A stretch of DNA of 60,152 nucleotides from an uncultured Rhodocyclaceae bacterium (GCA_934271525.1 CAKQRL010000013.1:1-60152); one strand, 5' to 3'; counted from the first letter of the stretch, positions 1-9,082 are shown. The notes: generated by a model from the letters alone, not told the origin. Translations and numbers: made by a program.

Positions 1-113
1 TTTTGATTGCGCAAAGTAAAATCAATTTTGCCAAAAGGTTCATAAATAAATTTTGGAAAATAAGTGCGGGCGATTTGTGCTTTCCACATTTCTTCTTGGA
101 CGGGCATTTTCAT
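1..113 (-). CDS. partial protein, N-terminus only, unrecognised
   Basis: On the minus strand an open frame starts with ATG at 113 (ATG AAA ATG CCC) and runs off the left edge without a stop. The visible 37 residues begin MKMPVQEEMWKAQIARTYFP. An AAGG ribosome-binding-like sequence lies just upstream at about 117-121. A second in-frame ATG at 107 is an equally possible start. It is divergent from the DUF6311 gene. I do not recognise the family, and too little is visible to assign a function. Confidence 0.55.
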   Translation of the reverse strand, partial: MKMPVQEEMWKAQIARTYFPKFIYEPFGKIDFTLRNQ

Positions 114-214
114 TTTCCTTTAATCACTTTCATTATTTGATAAAAAATAACGCTAACCATTTGATTTTTCATTATTTTTTTATTAAAAAAAAGAAAGCTA
201 TTGTAAAAAAACGA

Positions 215-229
215 TTTTCCACGGTCAAC
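215..229 (-). repeat. uptake-like motif, single copy
   Basis: TTTTCCACGGTCAAC, followed by an A-rich then T-rich tract (AAAAAAGTTTTAAAA). It lies in the AT-rich divergent intergenic region 114-277, which holds nothing else I can name. Strand is given for the GTTNACCGTGG orientation throughout. Confidence 0.85.
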
Positions 230-277
230 TGCAAAAAAGTTTTAAAATCACCGTTTTAAAAAAACAATCACTTTCCC

Positions 278-1882
278 GTGCAAAATCGCCCAAAAATTCT
301 CCCATTTGTTTTGGTTTTTTGCCTTGCCTTTTTTTATAACGCTTTTTTATTGGGTTGGGATTTTTTGAACCCGCAAGCCTTGTGGTTGACAACAAAGGGC
401 GATATCGCTTGCCATTATGTGTCTTCTATTTTTTTTCTAAACGAGCCTTGGCATTGGCCGCCCGGGATAATTGAAACCCAAAACATTGCCGCTGCCACAA
501 GCATCGGTTTAACCGATTCCATTCCGCTTGTTGCCTTTACTCTCAAACTCATTGGCGTTGGTGGCGGCGTGCAATATTTTGGCATTTGGTATTTGCTCAA
601 CATTTTTTTAATCGGCACCTTCGGCGTTTTGTGGGCAAAAGAATACACGCCATCGCCCGCTTTGCAAGTTTTAACTGCCGCTTTTTTAATGGCATCGCCC
701 TTAATTTTGATGCGAATGCTCGTTCACCCCGCACTTGCCGCGCAGTGGTTAATCGTTGCCGCTTTGTTTTTTTACCAAAAACCTTGGCGCATAACGCCTT
801 GGGGCGTTTTAGTCGCCATTGCCGCTTTAACCCATCCCTATTTGCTGGCAATGGTTTTGGCATTGGCATTTTTCAAAGCAATATGTGCCAAAAAATGGTG
901 GAGCATCGTGTTTTTTGCGCTATTGGCTTTTGTTTTGCTTGATTTATCAGGCTATTTTGTAGGCACAGCGCTGCACGGTGGCGGATTTGGGCAAAACCGT
1001 GCGCGTCCTTATGTTTTTTTAATGCCAAAATTAGTGGAACATTCTCTTTTTCCGGGTTTGGGAATTTTATTATTGGCATTGGTTTTGATTTGTTTTTATA
1101 AAAAAAATAAAAATAATATTCAATTCTTTTCTAAATATTCCAAAGGTTTGGGTTGGTGCATTTTTTTAATGACCCTTTATGCTTTTTTAACATCACGTTT
1201 TGGGCGTTTGTGGTTGGTGGGTGATATTTTTCAAATGTTTCGCACCAATGTGCGTTTTGGCTGGCCTTTTGTTTATTTTTTTATGCTTTTTATTTTGGTA
1301 GGCATTATTCAAAGTTTTCCTAAAAAAACAGCCATTATTTTATTAACCATTGCTTTTATTTGGCAAATTTCGCCTTTTCATCCTTTTTCAGATATTTACG
1401 GGCAATTCCGTTTAATAATGGCAGAACGAAAACAAACAACTTTTCCAAATGCTGATGAATTAAAAATGCTTGCAAAAAATAATAACACCTTAATTTTATT
1501 TTCAAAAAAATTAGAATCGGGCGATGATTATTACGATTATGTTTCCGATGCCCTGCCTTTTGCCCATTTTGCGGCAAATAAAAAAATGCAAACAAACTTT
1601 TTATGCCAAGGGCATCCTGATTTAAAAACCGCCACGCTTTTTCAAGAAAAAGAATGGCAGAATTTAAAAAATGGCATTCAAAAACCGCACACGCTTTATG
1701 TTTTTTTAAATGATTACAAAGCGGATTTTTTAAAAGAAAATCTGCCAAGCGAACTTGCCCAAAATTTAATTTTCTTTAAAAACCACACGGTTTTGCCCGC
1801 AAAAAAAAGATTTTCCACGGTAAACACCAAAAAAATTTCAAGTTTACCGTGGAAAAAAACTACCACGCCAAAATATCATTGA
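278..1882 (+). CDS. DUF6311-family polytopic membrane protein (probable GT-C type glycosyltransferase)
   Basis: A 534-residue protein with about 10 hydrophobic segments in residues 5-370 and a polar C-terminal part, the layout of GT-C membrane glycosyltransferases. The early segment with GDIACHYVSSIFFLNEPWHWP, followed by a TDSIPL motif, matches what I know of the DUF6311 family. The likely role is transfer of sugars from lipid-linked donors at the inner membrane. The start is GTG at 278 with no clear ribosome-binding site, so the N-terminus is uncertain. The last 25 codons contain an inverted pair of the uptake-like motif, and the end overlaps the convergent gene by 23 bp. Family call moderately sure, activity inferred. 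Confidence 0.7.
   Translation: MQNRPKILPFVLVFCLAFFYNAFLLGWDFLNPQALWLTTKGDIACHYVSSIFFLNEPWHWPPGIIETQNIAAATSIGLTDSIPLVAFTLKLIGVGGGVQYFGIWYLLNIFLIGTFGVLWAKEYTPSPALQVLTAAFLMASPLILMRMLVHPALAAQWLIVAALFFYQKPWRITPWGVLVAIAALTHPYLLAMVLALAFFKAICAKKWWSIVFFALLAFVLLDLSGYFVGTALHGGGFGQNRARPYVFLMPKLVEHSLFPGLGILLLALVLICFYKKNKNNIQFFSKYSKGLGWCIFLMTLYAFLTSRFGRLWLVGDIFQMFRTNVRFGWPFVYFFMLFILVGIIQSFPKKTAIILLTIAFIWQISPFHPFSDIYGQFRLIMAERKQTTFPNADELKMLAKNNNTLILFSKKLESGDDYYDYVSDALPFAHFAANKKMQTNFLCQGHPDLKTATLFQEKEWQNLKNGIQKPHTLYVFLNDYKADFLKENLPSELAQNLIFFKNHTVLPAKKRFSTVNTKKISSLPWKKTTTPKYH
1811..1856. repeat. uptake-like motif, inverted pair (46 bp)
   Basis: TTTTCCACGGTAAAC at 1811-1825 and its inverse GTTTACCGTGGAAAA at 1842-1856. 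The pair lies inside the C-terminal codons of the DUF6311 gene, just before its convergent neighbour ends. It can form a hairpin and may terminate either transcript. Confidence 0.9.
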
Positions 1883-3659
1883 AGTTTGATTTTTTTGGCA
1901 AAGCGCAAAGTTTATCGTCTGGGTTTTGGGCAGAATCGGCGCGCGTAATTGAATTATTGCAGTCTTCAAAATACGATTGCGGCGCATCAAATGCACGATT
2001 TTGATTTTGAAGCGGCGCGCCAGCGGCAAGAATTGCCCAAGGTTTTTTGCCTCTGCCCAAAATTTCAGCATTGTTTTGGTAAAAAATCGTGCCGCGCCAC
2101 GCTTCTTTTGCCCACCAAGTGTTCAAAAAATCGCAAGAAGCACTTGCCCAAATCATCGGCCAAAAATGCGCTGTGCCGCCAGCCATTTGGCTTTGCGCGG
2201 TTTTTAAAAGGTTTTGAAAATTGTTTTTAAGCGCATTCAATATTTGCGCTGCTTTGAGCAAATTTTTGCGCCGCGTTGCTGTGGGGCTTTTTTGAAAATT
2301 GGATAACGCCGTTTGCGCTTTTTCTAGCGCCGTGCGCAACGCCGCACTTTGAGAATAAAGCGAATCGGCATTTTCTTGGCGCGCCGTGGCGGTGGTTGAT
2401 TTGCGTGCCAACACGGCGTTTTTTTCTGTTATTTTCAAAATTTCATCACTCCATGCCGCAAGGTTTTGCGTTGCGCGAAGTAAATTAAAAAGCGTTTGCC
2501 AAAAAGCCAAGTCGGTAACGGTTTTATCCTGCGGGGCGTTTTTTTTAAAAATATCAAAAACGTCTTGCCACGCGGCAAAATCCACGCTGGGCGCGGCAAA
2601 ACCCGTTTGCCAAAAACGTTGCGCCAAAGTTTCGTAATAAGACAACAACGCTTTTCCATTTTTGATGACATTGCGCTGAACAGAAGCGGAAACGCGCTCT
2701 GCCTTATTTTCGCTTTTGCCGTTGGTGGTGCGCGAAATGGTTGCCGCCAAGGTGTTGGCACTTTTTTGCAAGTTTTTTGCCGCCGCATTGACGTTTTTGT
2801 AAGCGTTAAATGCCTGATTGGCATAAAGATTCGCCGCATAAAGCGATTCATCCAATGTTTTTAAGTTCGCTGAAAATGCGTCAATTTCATCCGATTCTGT
2901 TGTTAAAAGGCTGATATTTTGCGATTCAAAATCAACAAAAAAATTCTGCAAAATGGCGGAGATTCCAGCATTTTGCGCATAATTCGGCACGCGCCCAAAA
3001 CGCGCTGAATCAAGCGATTCTTCATTTTCCGCTGAAAAAGGCGCGGGCGCTGGCAAAGTTTCTTTTTGGGTATGCCCACGAAAACACGCCGCCAACGTGT
3101 TGGCAACGTGGCGCGATGCCGCGTGCAACAATTCATCAGCAGAAATGCCAACGGCAAAACGCCAGTGGGAATCGCGCAAATCAATCATCGGCTGTTCTGT
3201 GAAGGTTTGCGCAATTTTTGGCACGGCTAAAATGGCGGCAAGGTTTTTGTGTTGAATGCCTTGCGCATCAATCATTGTTAGCGTGGCGCGGGTGTTGGCG
3301 TTTAAGGTTTTGCTCGTTTGAAAATCGCCAGAAAAATTGCCATCCAACACATACAAAATACCGTTGCCAACGCCCAAATCTAGTGTTTTCCACGGTAGAC
3401 GCCCAAAAAATTCCGGACAAACATTGCGCACAAAAAGTTGCGCTTCGCCTTCTAAATCGGCGGTGCAAGGCAGTCGCCCCGGGCGTTCGGTATCCGTTGC
3501 GGCATAAGCAATTAAAGCGTTTTTAACCGCCAACAATTCTGCCATTTGCAAAGATTTTAAGTCGCTACCCGACATTAATCCCGCAAACAAAACGCTGATA
3601 AAAACCGCCACAATCGGCAAAAAAAACAGCAAACCCAACAAATAGCCGCGCTCTTTCAT
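1860..3659 (-). CDS. large pseudopilin-like secreted protein of a pilus gene cluster
   Basis: 599 residues from ATG at 3659, chosen because it overlaps the upstream stop by ATGA. The N-terminus (MKERGYLLGLLFFLPIVAVF) is short and charged, then one hydrophobic helix, like a prepilin but without Glu+5. Around residues 55-95 it has the pattern AYA...GRLPC...C..FFGRLPW.TLDLG, which I associate with prepilin-like proteins encoded in pilus operons. Residues 180-470 are Ala/Gln/Asn-rich and largely helical, possibly coiled coil. It is last in a four-gene overlapping operon with a GspF/PilC-like protein. It may be a tip, minor pilin or adhesin component. The role is inferred from context only. Confidence 0.55.
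   Translation of the reverse strand: MKERGYLLGLLFFLPIVAVFISVLFAGLMSGSDLKSLQMAELLAVKNALIAYAATDTERPGRLPCTADLEGEAQLFVRNVCPEFFGRLPWKTLDLGVGNGILYVLDGNFSGDFQTSKTLNANTRATLTMIDAQGIQHKNLAAILAVPKIAQTFTEQPMIDLRDSHWRFAVGISADELLHAASRHVANTLAACFRGHTQKETLPAPAPFSAENEESLDSARFGRVPNYAQNAGISAILQNFFVDFESQNISLLTTESDEIDAFSANLKTLDESLYAANLYANQAFNAYKNVNAAAKNLQKSANTLAATISRTTNGKSENKAERVSASVQRNVIKNGKALLSYYETLAQRFWQTGFAAPSVDFAAWQDVFDIFKKNAPQDKTVTDLAFWQTLFNLLRATQNLAAWSDEILKITEKNAVLARKSTTATARQENADSLYSQSAALRTALEKAQTALSNFQKSPTATRRKNLLKAAQILNALKNNFQNLLKTAQSQMAGGTAHFWPMIWASASCDFLNTWWAKEAWRGTIFYQNNAEILGRGKKPWAILAAGAPLQNQNRAFDAPQSYFEDCNNSITRADSAQNPDDKLCALPKKSNFNDILAW
3386..3400 (-). repeat. uptake-like motif, single, intragenic
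   Basis: TTTTCCACGGTAGAC, one base off consensus (TAGAC), inside the pseudopilin-like gene and followed by an AAAAAATT tract. Confidence 0.75.
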
Positions 3660-4099
3660 TGTGGGCATTCTACGCGATAAAGCGCCGCGCGGCATTGCAA
3701 AAGCCGCGCATCTGCTTGCCACGTGCAAGAAGAAAATTGAATATTGGCAGGCAACTTTTGCGCGGCGGCTTTGAGCCACGTTGCCCAATGCTCATTGGGC
3801 GCAATTTGCACTTGCCATGCGCTATGCCACACGTTGACATTTTCCAAAACTTCGCGTTTTTCAACTTGCAAGGCAAAACTTGGGGTTTCTTTTTGTAAAT
3901 TTAAAATGGCGGACTCCAAAGAATCGCGATGGCACAAATCGGCAAGCGTGGCGTTTTGTTTGATTTTTTGCAAAAAAACAATTTGCGCTTGGCTTTGATT
4001 CAAAAATTTTTGCGCCAATAAAAAAGTTAAAATCGCCGCGCACAACAACCCCAAAAAAACGGCAAAGCGCAAAAAAGGCGGGCGGTAGCATTTTTTCAC
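3656..4099 (-). CDS. small bitopic pilus-assembly-like protein
   Basis: 147 residues with one N-terminal membrane helix (about 12-30) and a periplasmic domain, the topology of PilO/GspM-type proteins. The start is GTG at 4099, overlapping the upstream stop as GTGA, and its own stop overlaps the next gene as ATGA. It contains four cysteines in the C-terminal half (positions near 56, 124, 132 and 145), possibly forming disulfides. Sequence similarity to a named family is not obvious, so the assignment rests on topology and on its place between a GspL/PilMN-like and a pseudopilin-like gene. Confidence 0.5.
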   Translation of the reverse strand: MKKCYRPPFLRFAVFLGLLCAAILTFLLAQKFLNQSQAQIVFLQKIKQNATLADLCHRDSLESAILNLQKETPSFALQVEKREVLENVNVWHSAWQVQIAPNEHWATWLKAAAQKLPANIQFSSCTWQADARLLQCRAALYRVECPQ

Positions 4100-5187
4100 G
4101 GCAAATCTCCCCGCGAACCCTTAATTTTCAAACCTTCTGGCGTTTTTTGCGGTTTTAAGGCAGAAAATTCGCGATTTTCCACGGTCAACGGCAAAAAAAT
4201 TTCAAAATTTTGCGTGTCGGATTGCCAAAAAATATCCACATTTTGCGGAAAATTTTCCAAAAAAAATGGCGCAATTGTTTCATTATTTGCCAACCATTCG
4301 CGCGTGGCAATAATCTCAATGGCTTGTGGTAGTTGCGATTCCAAGGTTTTGATTGGGCTTTGATTATCATTTATTTTTTTTAAATAAAACGCCGTCAAAA
4401 CCACAAAAACCATCGCCAAAACAGCGGCTAAAATCTCAAAAAACCGCAAAAAAGAAAACGCCTTGGCGGAAATTTTTAACCACTTGGGCGCCAAACAAAA
4501 AACTTGCGGCACAAAAGGCAACAAGGTTTTGGCGTATGTTGCTTCATTCAAAAAAGCGCTGGCGGCGGGTAAATCAACCAAATTCACGCTTGATAAACTT
4601 GGCAAATTTAAAAAACGGCGCAAACGTTCTTTTTCAACGCCATAATCCACGCCAATTTTGGTTTGCCGCGCAAAAAGCACGGTTTTTTGATGAACCACAA
4701 TTTCAATTAGTTTGGCGTTTTTTTCCCAAAAAATAAGACTTGGCGTGGTTTTGTTTGGGATAAAAAAAGGCAAAAAAAACGCTTCAACGCCAATGCCCAA
4801 AAGCGGAATTTCGCGCTCGGCAAAAACTTTTAAAACTTGCGCCAAAATAGGCGAATCGTTTAAAGCTACGCCAAAAATAGAAGAAGCAAAAGCCGCATCA
4901 AAATAAGCATATTGAAAACTTTGTTGCGGAAAATGCGCGGCTATTTTATTTGCCGCCACGCGGTTTTGCTCGCGCGCTGAAAGTTTTTCAAAACCGTTTA
5001 ATTTTTCAAAAGCAAAACTTGCTGATTCAGTTGGCAACACCAATAAACATGGCAAATTTTTTGGGATTTTTTCTAAATTTTCATGCAATAAACCAAGCGG
5101 AATTTTAAAAATTTTTTGCGCTTCACCGCGGAAAATCCAAAATTCTGCGGTGTTTTCTGCCAAAAAAAATGCCGAAAAATGCTTCAT
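4096..5187 (-). CDS. GspL/PilM-PilN-like inner-membrane pilus assembly protein
   Basis: 363 residues from ATG at 5187, chosen because it overlaps the GspF-like stop by ATGA. There is a cytoplasmic part of about 255 residues, one membrane helix near 258-278 and a periplasmic tail of about 80 residues. This is the architecture of GspL or a PilM-PilN fusion, the cytoplasm-to-periplasm link in type II secretion and type IV pilus machines. Residues near 340 (LTVEN) are encoded by a copy of the uptake-like motif. The family call is inferred from topology and neighbours, because the actin-like ATPase motifs of PilM are not clear. Confidence 0.5.
   Translation of the reverse strand: MKHFSAFFLAENTAEFWIFRGEAQKIFKIPLGLLHENLEKIPKNLPCLLVLPTESASFAFEKLNGFEKLSAREQNRVAANKIAAHFPQQSFQYAYFDAAFASSIFGVALNDSPILAQVLKVFAEREIPLLGIGVEAFFLPFFIPNKTTPSLIFWEKNAKLIEIVVHQKTVLFARQTKIGVDYGVEKERLRRFLNLPSLSSVNLVDLPAASAFLNEATYAKTLLPFVPQVFCLAPKWLKISAKAFSFLRFFEILAAVLAMVFVVLTAFYLKKINDNQSPIKTLESQLPQAIEIIATREWLANNETIAPFFLENFPQNVDIFWQSDTQNFEIFLPLTVENREFSALKPQKTPEGLKIKGSRGDLP
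4175..4189 (-). repeat. uptake-like motif, single, intragenic
   Basis: TTTTCCACGGTCAAC inside the GspL-like gene, encoding LTVEN on the minus strand. It is followed by AAAAAAATTTCAAAATTT, a good example of the two AT tracts. Confidence 0.88.
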
Positions 5188-6368
5188 TGCAACTGCCCTA
5201 CCAGTTGATAAATGGGGTCCAAAACGCTCAACATAACCCACGCCAAAATGCTGCCCAAAATCAAGGTGAGAATAGGTTCAATCAACACATGCAAGCGTTC
5301 AACCGCATCCAAAATGTCGCGCTCGTAAAACTGCACGGCGTTTAAAAGCGCACTATCCAGTTCGCCTGTTTTTTCGGCAATGGACAACATGCGAATCAAA
5401 AGCGGTGGAAAACTATTATGAAAGGCGGCAGACAAAGATTCACCCATTGAAACTTGGGCGTGCGCCGCCTTGGCATTTTTTAAAAGCACGCGGTTGCCCA
5501 ACACGCCTTGGGCAAGCGATAAGGATTCCAAAATGGGAATGCCCGCAGAATAAAGCAACGCCAATGTTTCCAAAAAACGCGCAAGCGCAATTTTTTGAAA
5601 AATTCTGCCGATAATGGGTCTTTTTAAAAGCAAAAAATCAAAAAATAATGGGTAAAATTTTTTAAAAACGCCTAAAAAAACACCTAAAAAAATTAAAAAA
5701 ATTGCAATTTCCAAGCAAAAATTTTGAAAAAAATCCGACAAAGAAAAAAGCGCTCGGCTATACCACGGCAATGCATAACCCATATTCGCCACAAAATTTT
5801 TGAGTTGCGGCACCAAAAAAATCATTAAAAAAAGCGTGGCGCTGCCAACCAAAACGCTCACAATTGAAGGATAAATCAACAAACGTTGCCGCCGCTGCGC
5901 CAAGGTTTCTTGCCAGATGAGTGATTTGTGCAAACGCTCCAAAATAAGCGGCAATTCGCCGCTTGCCTCACCCGCGGCAATCAGCGCCACAAAAACAGAA
6001 TCAAAACTTTTGGGGAAGTTTTGTAGCGCTTTTGATAAAGGCGCACCCGATTCAACGGCGCTTAAAATATCAGAAAAAATTTCTTGCAAAAGTGGCGAAA
6101 AATCACTGCTTTCTGCCAAATCGCTTAACGCATCGTGCATTGGCACGCCAGCTTTTAAAAGTTGGAATAAGCAAAAACAAAAATTGGCTTTTTCGCGCAA
6201 GGTTAAAGATTTTTCAAAAGAAAAACCTTTAAAAAAATTGCGTTTTAAAAAAATAATGGTGAGATTTTTATTTTCTAATTTTTTTTGTGCGGCGGCGCGA
6301 TCAACCGCACGCAAAGTTCCTAAAACGCTGTTGCCGTTGGCATCAAGTGCGCGGTAGGAAAATCGCAT
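5184..6368 (-). CDS. GspF/PilC-family inner-membrane platform protein
   Basis: 394 residues. The N-terminus (FSYRALDANGNSVLGTLRA) and two homologous T2SSF domains (about 55-180 and 260-385) are typical of PilC/GspF. Three strong membrane helices lie near 160-185, 210-235 and 365-390. The signature PLSKALQNFPKSFDSVFVAL followed by GEASGELP in domain 1, and AEKTGELD in domain 2, is diagnostic. It forms the platform on which the assembly ATPase acts. It is first of a four-gene operon with ATGA-type overlaps. The partner ATPase and secretin are not in this window. Confidence 0.88.
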   Translation of the reverse strand: MRFSYRALDANGNSVLGTLRAVDRAAAQKKLENKNLTIIFLKRNFFKGFSFEKSLTLREKANFCFCLFQLLKAGVPMHDALSDLAESSDFSPLLQEIFSDILSAVESGAPLSKALQNFPKSFDSVFVALIAAGEASGELPLILERLHKSLIWQETLAQRRQRLLIYPSIVSVLVGSATLFLMIFLVPQLKNFVANMGYALPWYSRALFSLSDFFQNFCLEIAIFLIFLGVFLGVFKKFYPLFFDFLLLKRPIIGRIFQKIALARFLETLALLYSAGIPILESLSLAQGVLGNRVLLKNAKAAHAQVSMGESLSAAFHNSFPPLLIRMLSIAEKTGELDSALLNAVQFYERDILDAVERLHVLIEPILTLILGSILAWVMLSVLDPIYQLVGQLQ

Positions 6369-6410
6369 TGAAAACGCCTTTTTAATATTTCAAAGGAACA
6401 AATTTTATAA

Positions 6411-6466
6411 AAATCCACGGTAAACAGGAATTTTTTTTGAAAAAATTGCAGGTTTACCGTGGATTT
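6411..6466. repeat. uptake-like motif, inverted pair (56 bp)
   Basis: Arms at 6411-6425 (AAATCCACGGTAAAC) and 6452-6466 (GTTTACCGTGGATTT) around an AATTTTTTTTGAAAAAATT linker. It lies between the GT2 gene and the gspF-like gene, both on the minus strand, so it could terminate the GT2 transcript upstream of the pilus-like operon. Confidence 0.9.
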
Positions 6467-6468
6467 TT

Positions 6469-7541
6469 TCATTTTCTTAAAAAACGGTAAGTTGCTTGGG
6501 CAGTTTTGTAAAAAACACGCCAAACAAAACGGGCTGGTTTCATTAAGATTTTGCCCAAAGGATTCGCTTCAATTCGGCTAACAATAAAACGCAATTTGCG
6601 CCAAGGAAAAAGCACAAGATTGCCAACTTTTTCAGCTCGGGAAGTGGGCAGTTTGATATCCCAATATGCCAACCACAATTGCGCATTGTGGCGCAAAAAA
6701 TTTTGATGATGCTCGCGCACAAAATTGGCAACCAGCGGATGCAAAGGAAATTCTTCAAAAGCTTTTTGCATGTTTTTGGCAGAAATTAATTGCGCTTCAA
6801 TTTTGGATGGTGAAATTTTTTTAAAAGAAATGCCCGAACCCAAACGGTAACAATAAACAGGCTGTGCGCATTTTTTCAAACTTTTTGCAAAATGCGAAAG
6901 CGTTAATAATTCATAAAAATCTTCACTAACCACAATGCGTTGGTCGCTTGTTTGTTCAAAAGATTCCTGCACAAGCCTTGTGGGTAAAGCGCACCAACAA
7001 TTTGTGAAAAAGCAGGTTTGCCTGTTGCAACATAATCCAAAACAAAATATTTCAAAATGTTGGGCGATTCAAAAATAGGCGGAAAATCCACATTCCAATA
7101 AGATTGCAAATAATCATCCGAATAATTTTTATCTTCCGCCTTTTCAAACCGAATGTTAAAACGCAAAATATCCGCAAGATTTTTTTGCATTGCAGCAATC
7201 ATTGTTGAAAAAGCATTCGGCAAAAAATAATCGTCTCCATCTAAAAACGTTAAAAAATCACCGCGTGCCGCCAAAACGCCACACTTTCGGGCAAAATGCG
7301 TGCCGCGGTTTTCTTTTAAATGGATAATGCGAATTTTATTCGGGTATTTTTCTTGGGCAGAATCCAAAAGAGCAGGGCAAGAATCAGGCGATGCGTCATC
7401 AACAAAAATAGCTTCAAAATCATCAAAATCTTGGGTGGTGATGGAATCAATGGTTTCGGGTAAATATTGTTCTACGTTATAAACCGGAATAACCACGCTC
7501 AAACGCGGCGGCGGAGTTGAGTTGAGTTGAGTTGAGTTCAT
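6469..7541 (-). pseudogene. family 2 glycosyltransferase, frameshifted, with phase-variation repeat at start
   Basis: Two frames together make one GT2. The first (7541 down to about 6975) has LSVVIPVYNVEQYLPETIDS, the DDASPDS nucleotide-sugar loop and the LDGDD (DxD) motif. The second (about 6972 to 6469) continues with SFEQTSDQRIVVSEDFYELL and a basic C-terminus. The join after GLCR needs one inserted base, so as sequenced the protein stops after 212 residues. The start codon is followed at once by (AACTC)5 (7514-7538). A GGA site lies 8 bases upstream of the start. It is probably an LPS or capsule transferase. The frameshift may be real or a sequencing error. Confidence 0.8.
7514..7538 (-). 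repeat. pentanucleotide tandem repeat (AACTC)5
   Basis: Five perfect GAGTT units on the plus strand, read as AACTC on the coding strand, directly after the ATG of the GT2 gene. Five-base units change the reading frame when a unit is gained or lost, as in the CTCTT repeats of neisserial opa genes. Confidence 0.9.
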
Positions 7542-7612
7542 AATTTTTCCAAAGCGTGTGGCACAAGGATTGGCATTTTAATCAAAAAAACAAAAAATCA
7601 AAAAAATATTGT

Positions 7613-7627
7613 GTTTACCGTGGCAAA
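7613..7627 (+). repeat. uptake-like motif, single
   Basis: GTTTACCGTGGCAAA, about 40 bp upstream of the fliI start. The AT tract (AATCAAAAAAATATT) lies on the expected side. Confidence 0.75.
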
Positions 7628-7666
7628 TCTTTGGCGCGTGTAAAATTATTCAAAAAGGACAAAACA

Positions 7667-9082
7667 ATGACCGATTTTTCAAGCGAATTGCACGAATTTT
7701 TGCGCGTAGCAACAGAGCGCGTAACGCTTGCTGAACCCGTTGAGCATTGCGGGCATTTAACGCGCGTTAGTGGTTTGGTGTTGGAAGTTTCCGGCTTAAA
7801 ACTACCGTTGGGCAGCGCTTGTTTGATTTATCCCAACGAAGGCAAAGCCATTGAAGCCGAAGTGGTTGGTTTTTCAGAAGACAAACTTTTTGTGATGCCA
7901 TCCGATGCCACCTTTAACCTTGCGCCCGGCGCAAAAGTGGTGGCGTTTCAAAATCCATCACCGCCTTTGATTTTGGGAAAAAATAATTTTATCCATGAAC
8001 CTTCCACCACCAAACAACTGCCGGTTGGCGAACAATTATTGGGGCGCGTCATTGATGGCATGGGGCGCCCGTTGGACCATTTGGGCGCACTTTTAACCGA
8101 AGAAACGCGCCCGTTAAGCAGTAAACCCTTTAACCCAATGGCGCGCGCGCCCATCAATTTGCCGCTGGATGTTGGCGTGCGTGCCATTAACGCACTGCTT
8201 ACTGTGGGGCGCGGCCAACGCATGGGATTATTTGCCGGTTCTGGCGTTGGCAAATCCGTTTTGTTGGGAATGATGGCGCGCTACACTTCTGCTGAAATTA
8301 TCATCGTGGGTTTAATTGGCGAGCGCGGGCGCGAAGTTAAAGAATTTATTGAAGACATTTTGGGTTTAGAAGGCAGAAAACGCGCCATTGTGGTTGCCGC
8401 GCCGGCAGACAATGGCCCTTTGATGCGTTTGGCAGGCGCCGCTTATGCCACAACGCTTGCCGAATATTTTCGCGACCAAGGCAAGCACGTGTTGCTCATT
8501 ATGGATTCTTTAACGCGTTATGCAATGGCGCAGCGCGAAATTGCGCTTGCCATTGGCGAGCCGCCTGCCACGCGCGGTTATCCGCCTTCGGTTTTTGCCA
8601 AATTGCCCGCTTTGGTAGAGCGCGCAGGCAATGGCGTGGAAGGTGGCGGCTCCATTACCGCTTTTTACACGGTGTTGGCAGAAGGCGATGACCAGCAAGA
8701 TCCCATTGCCGATTCCGCGCGCGCCATTTTGGATGGGCATATTGTTTTAAACAGAATGTTGGCAGATAGCGGCCATTATCCAGCCATTGATATTGAACAA
8801 TCCATTTCGCGCGCAATGGTGAATTTAATCACACCCGAACATTTGGATTTGATTCGCAAATTCAAAGTGCTTTTTTCACGCTACCAGCGCAGTCGTGATT
8901 TATTAGCCGTTGGTGCTTACACGCCGGGTTCGGACCCAGTTTTAGACCAAGCGGTGAATCTTTATCCCAAAATGGAAAATTTTTTACAACAAAAAATAGC
9001 AGAAAAATCTTCTTTTGAAGAAAGCCAAACGGCGCTGGAAAAAATTTTCAGCGCTTCATCAGAAAATCAACCAACCGCATAA
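7667..9082 (+). CDS. fliI: flagellar export ATPase FliI
   Basis: 471 residues from ATG at 7667, preceded by AAAGGAC. FliI is the cytoplasmic hexameric ATPase of the flagellar type III export apparatus. The sequence shows the F1-type beta barrel (residues 25-95), Walker A GSGVGKSVLLG near 190, the GERGREVKEF motif and Walker B LLIMDSLTRYA near 275. The length is close to the family's 440-470. A non-flagellar type III ATPase is possible but less likely given the mot-che operon. The gene is isolated: no fliH, fliJ or other flagellar structural gene is next to it. Confidence 0.9.
   Translation: MTDFSSELHEFLRVATERVTLAEPVEHCGHLTRVSGLVLEVSGLKLPLGSACLIYPNEGKAIEAEVVGFSEDKLFVMPSDATFNLAPGAKVVAFQNPSPPLILGKNNFIHEPSTTKQLPVGEQLLGRVIDGMGRPLDHLGALLTEETRPLSSKPFNPMARAPINLPLDVGVRAINALLTVGRGQRMGLFAGSGVGKSVLLGMMARYTSAEIIIVGLIGERGREVKEFIEDILGLEGRKRAIVVAAPADNGPLMRLAGAAYATTLAEYFRDQGKHVLLIMDSLTRYAMAQREIALAIGEPPATRGYPPSVFAKLPALVERAGNGVEGGGSITAFYTVLAEGDDQQDPIADSARAILDGHIVLNRMLADSGHYPAIDIEQSISRAMVNLITPEHLDLIRKFKVLFSRYQRSRDLLAVGAYTPGSDPVLDQAVNLYPKMENFLQQKIAEKSSFEESQTALEKIFSASSENQPTA

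Noticed and set aside
53..259. 68-codon open frame on the plus strand
   Set aside because: It crosses the opposite-strand partial gene at 1-113 and an AT-rich intergenic part, with low-complexity F/H/K-rich translation and no ribosome-binding site.
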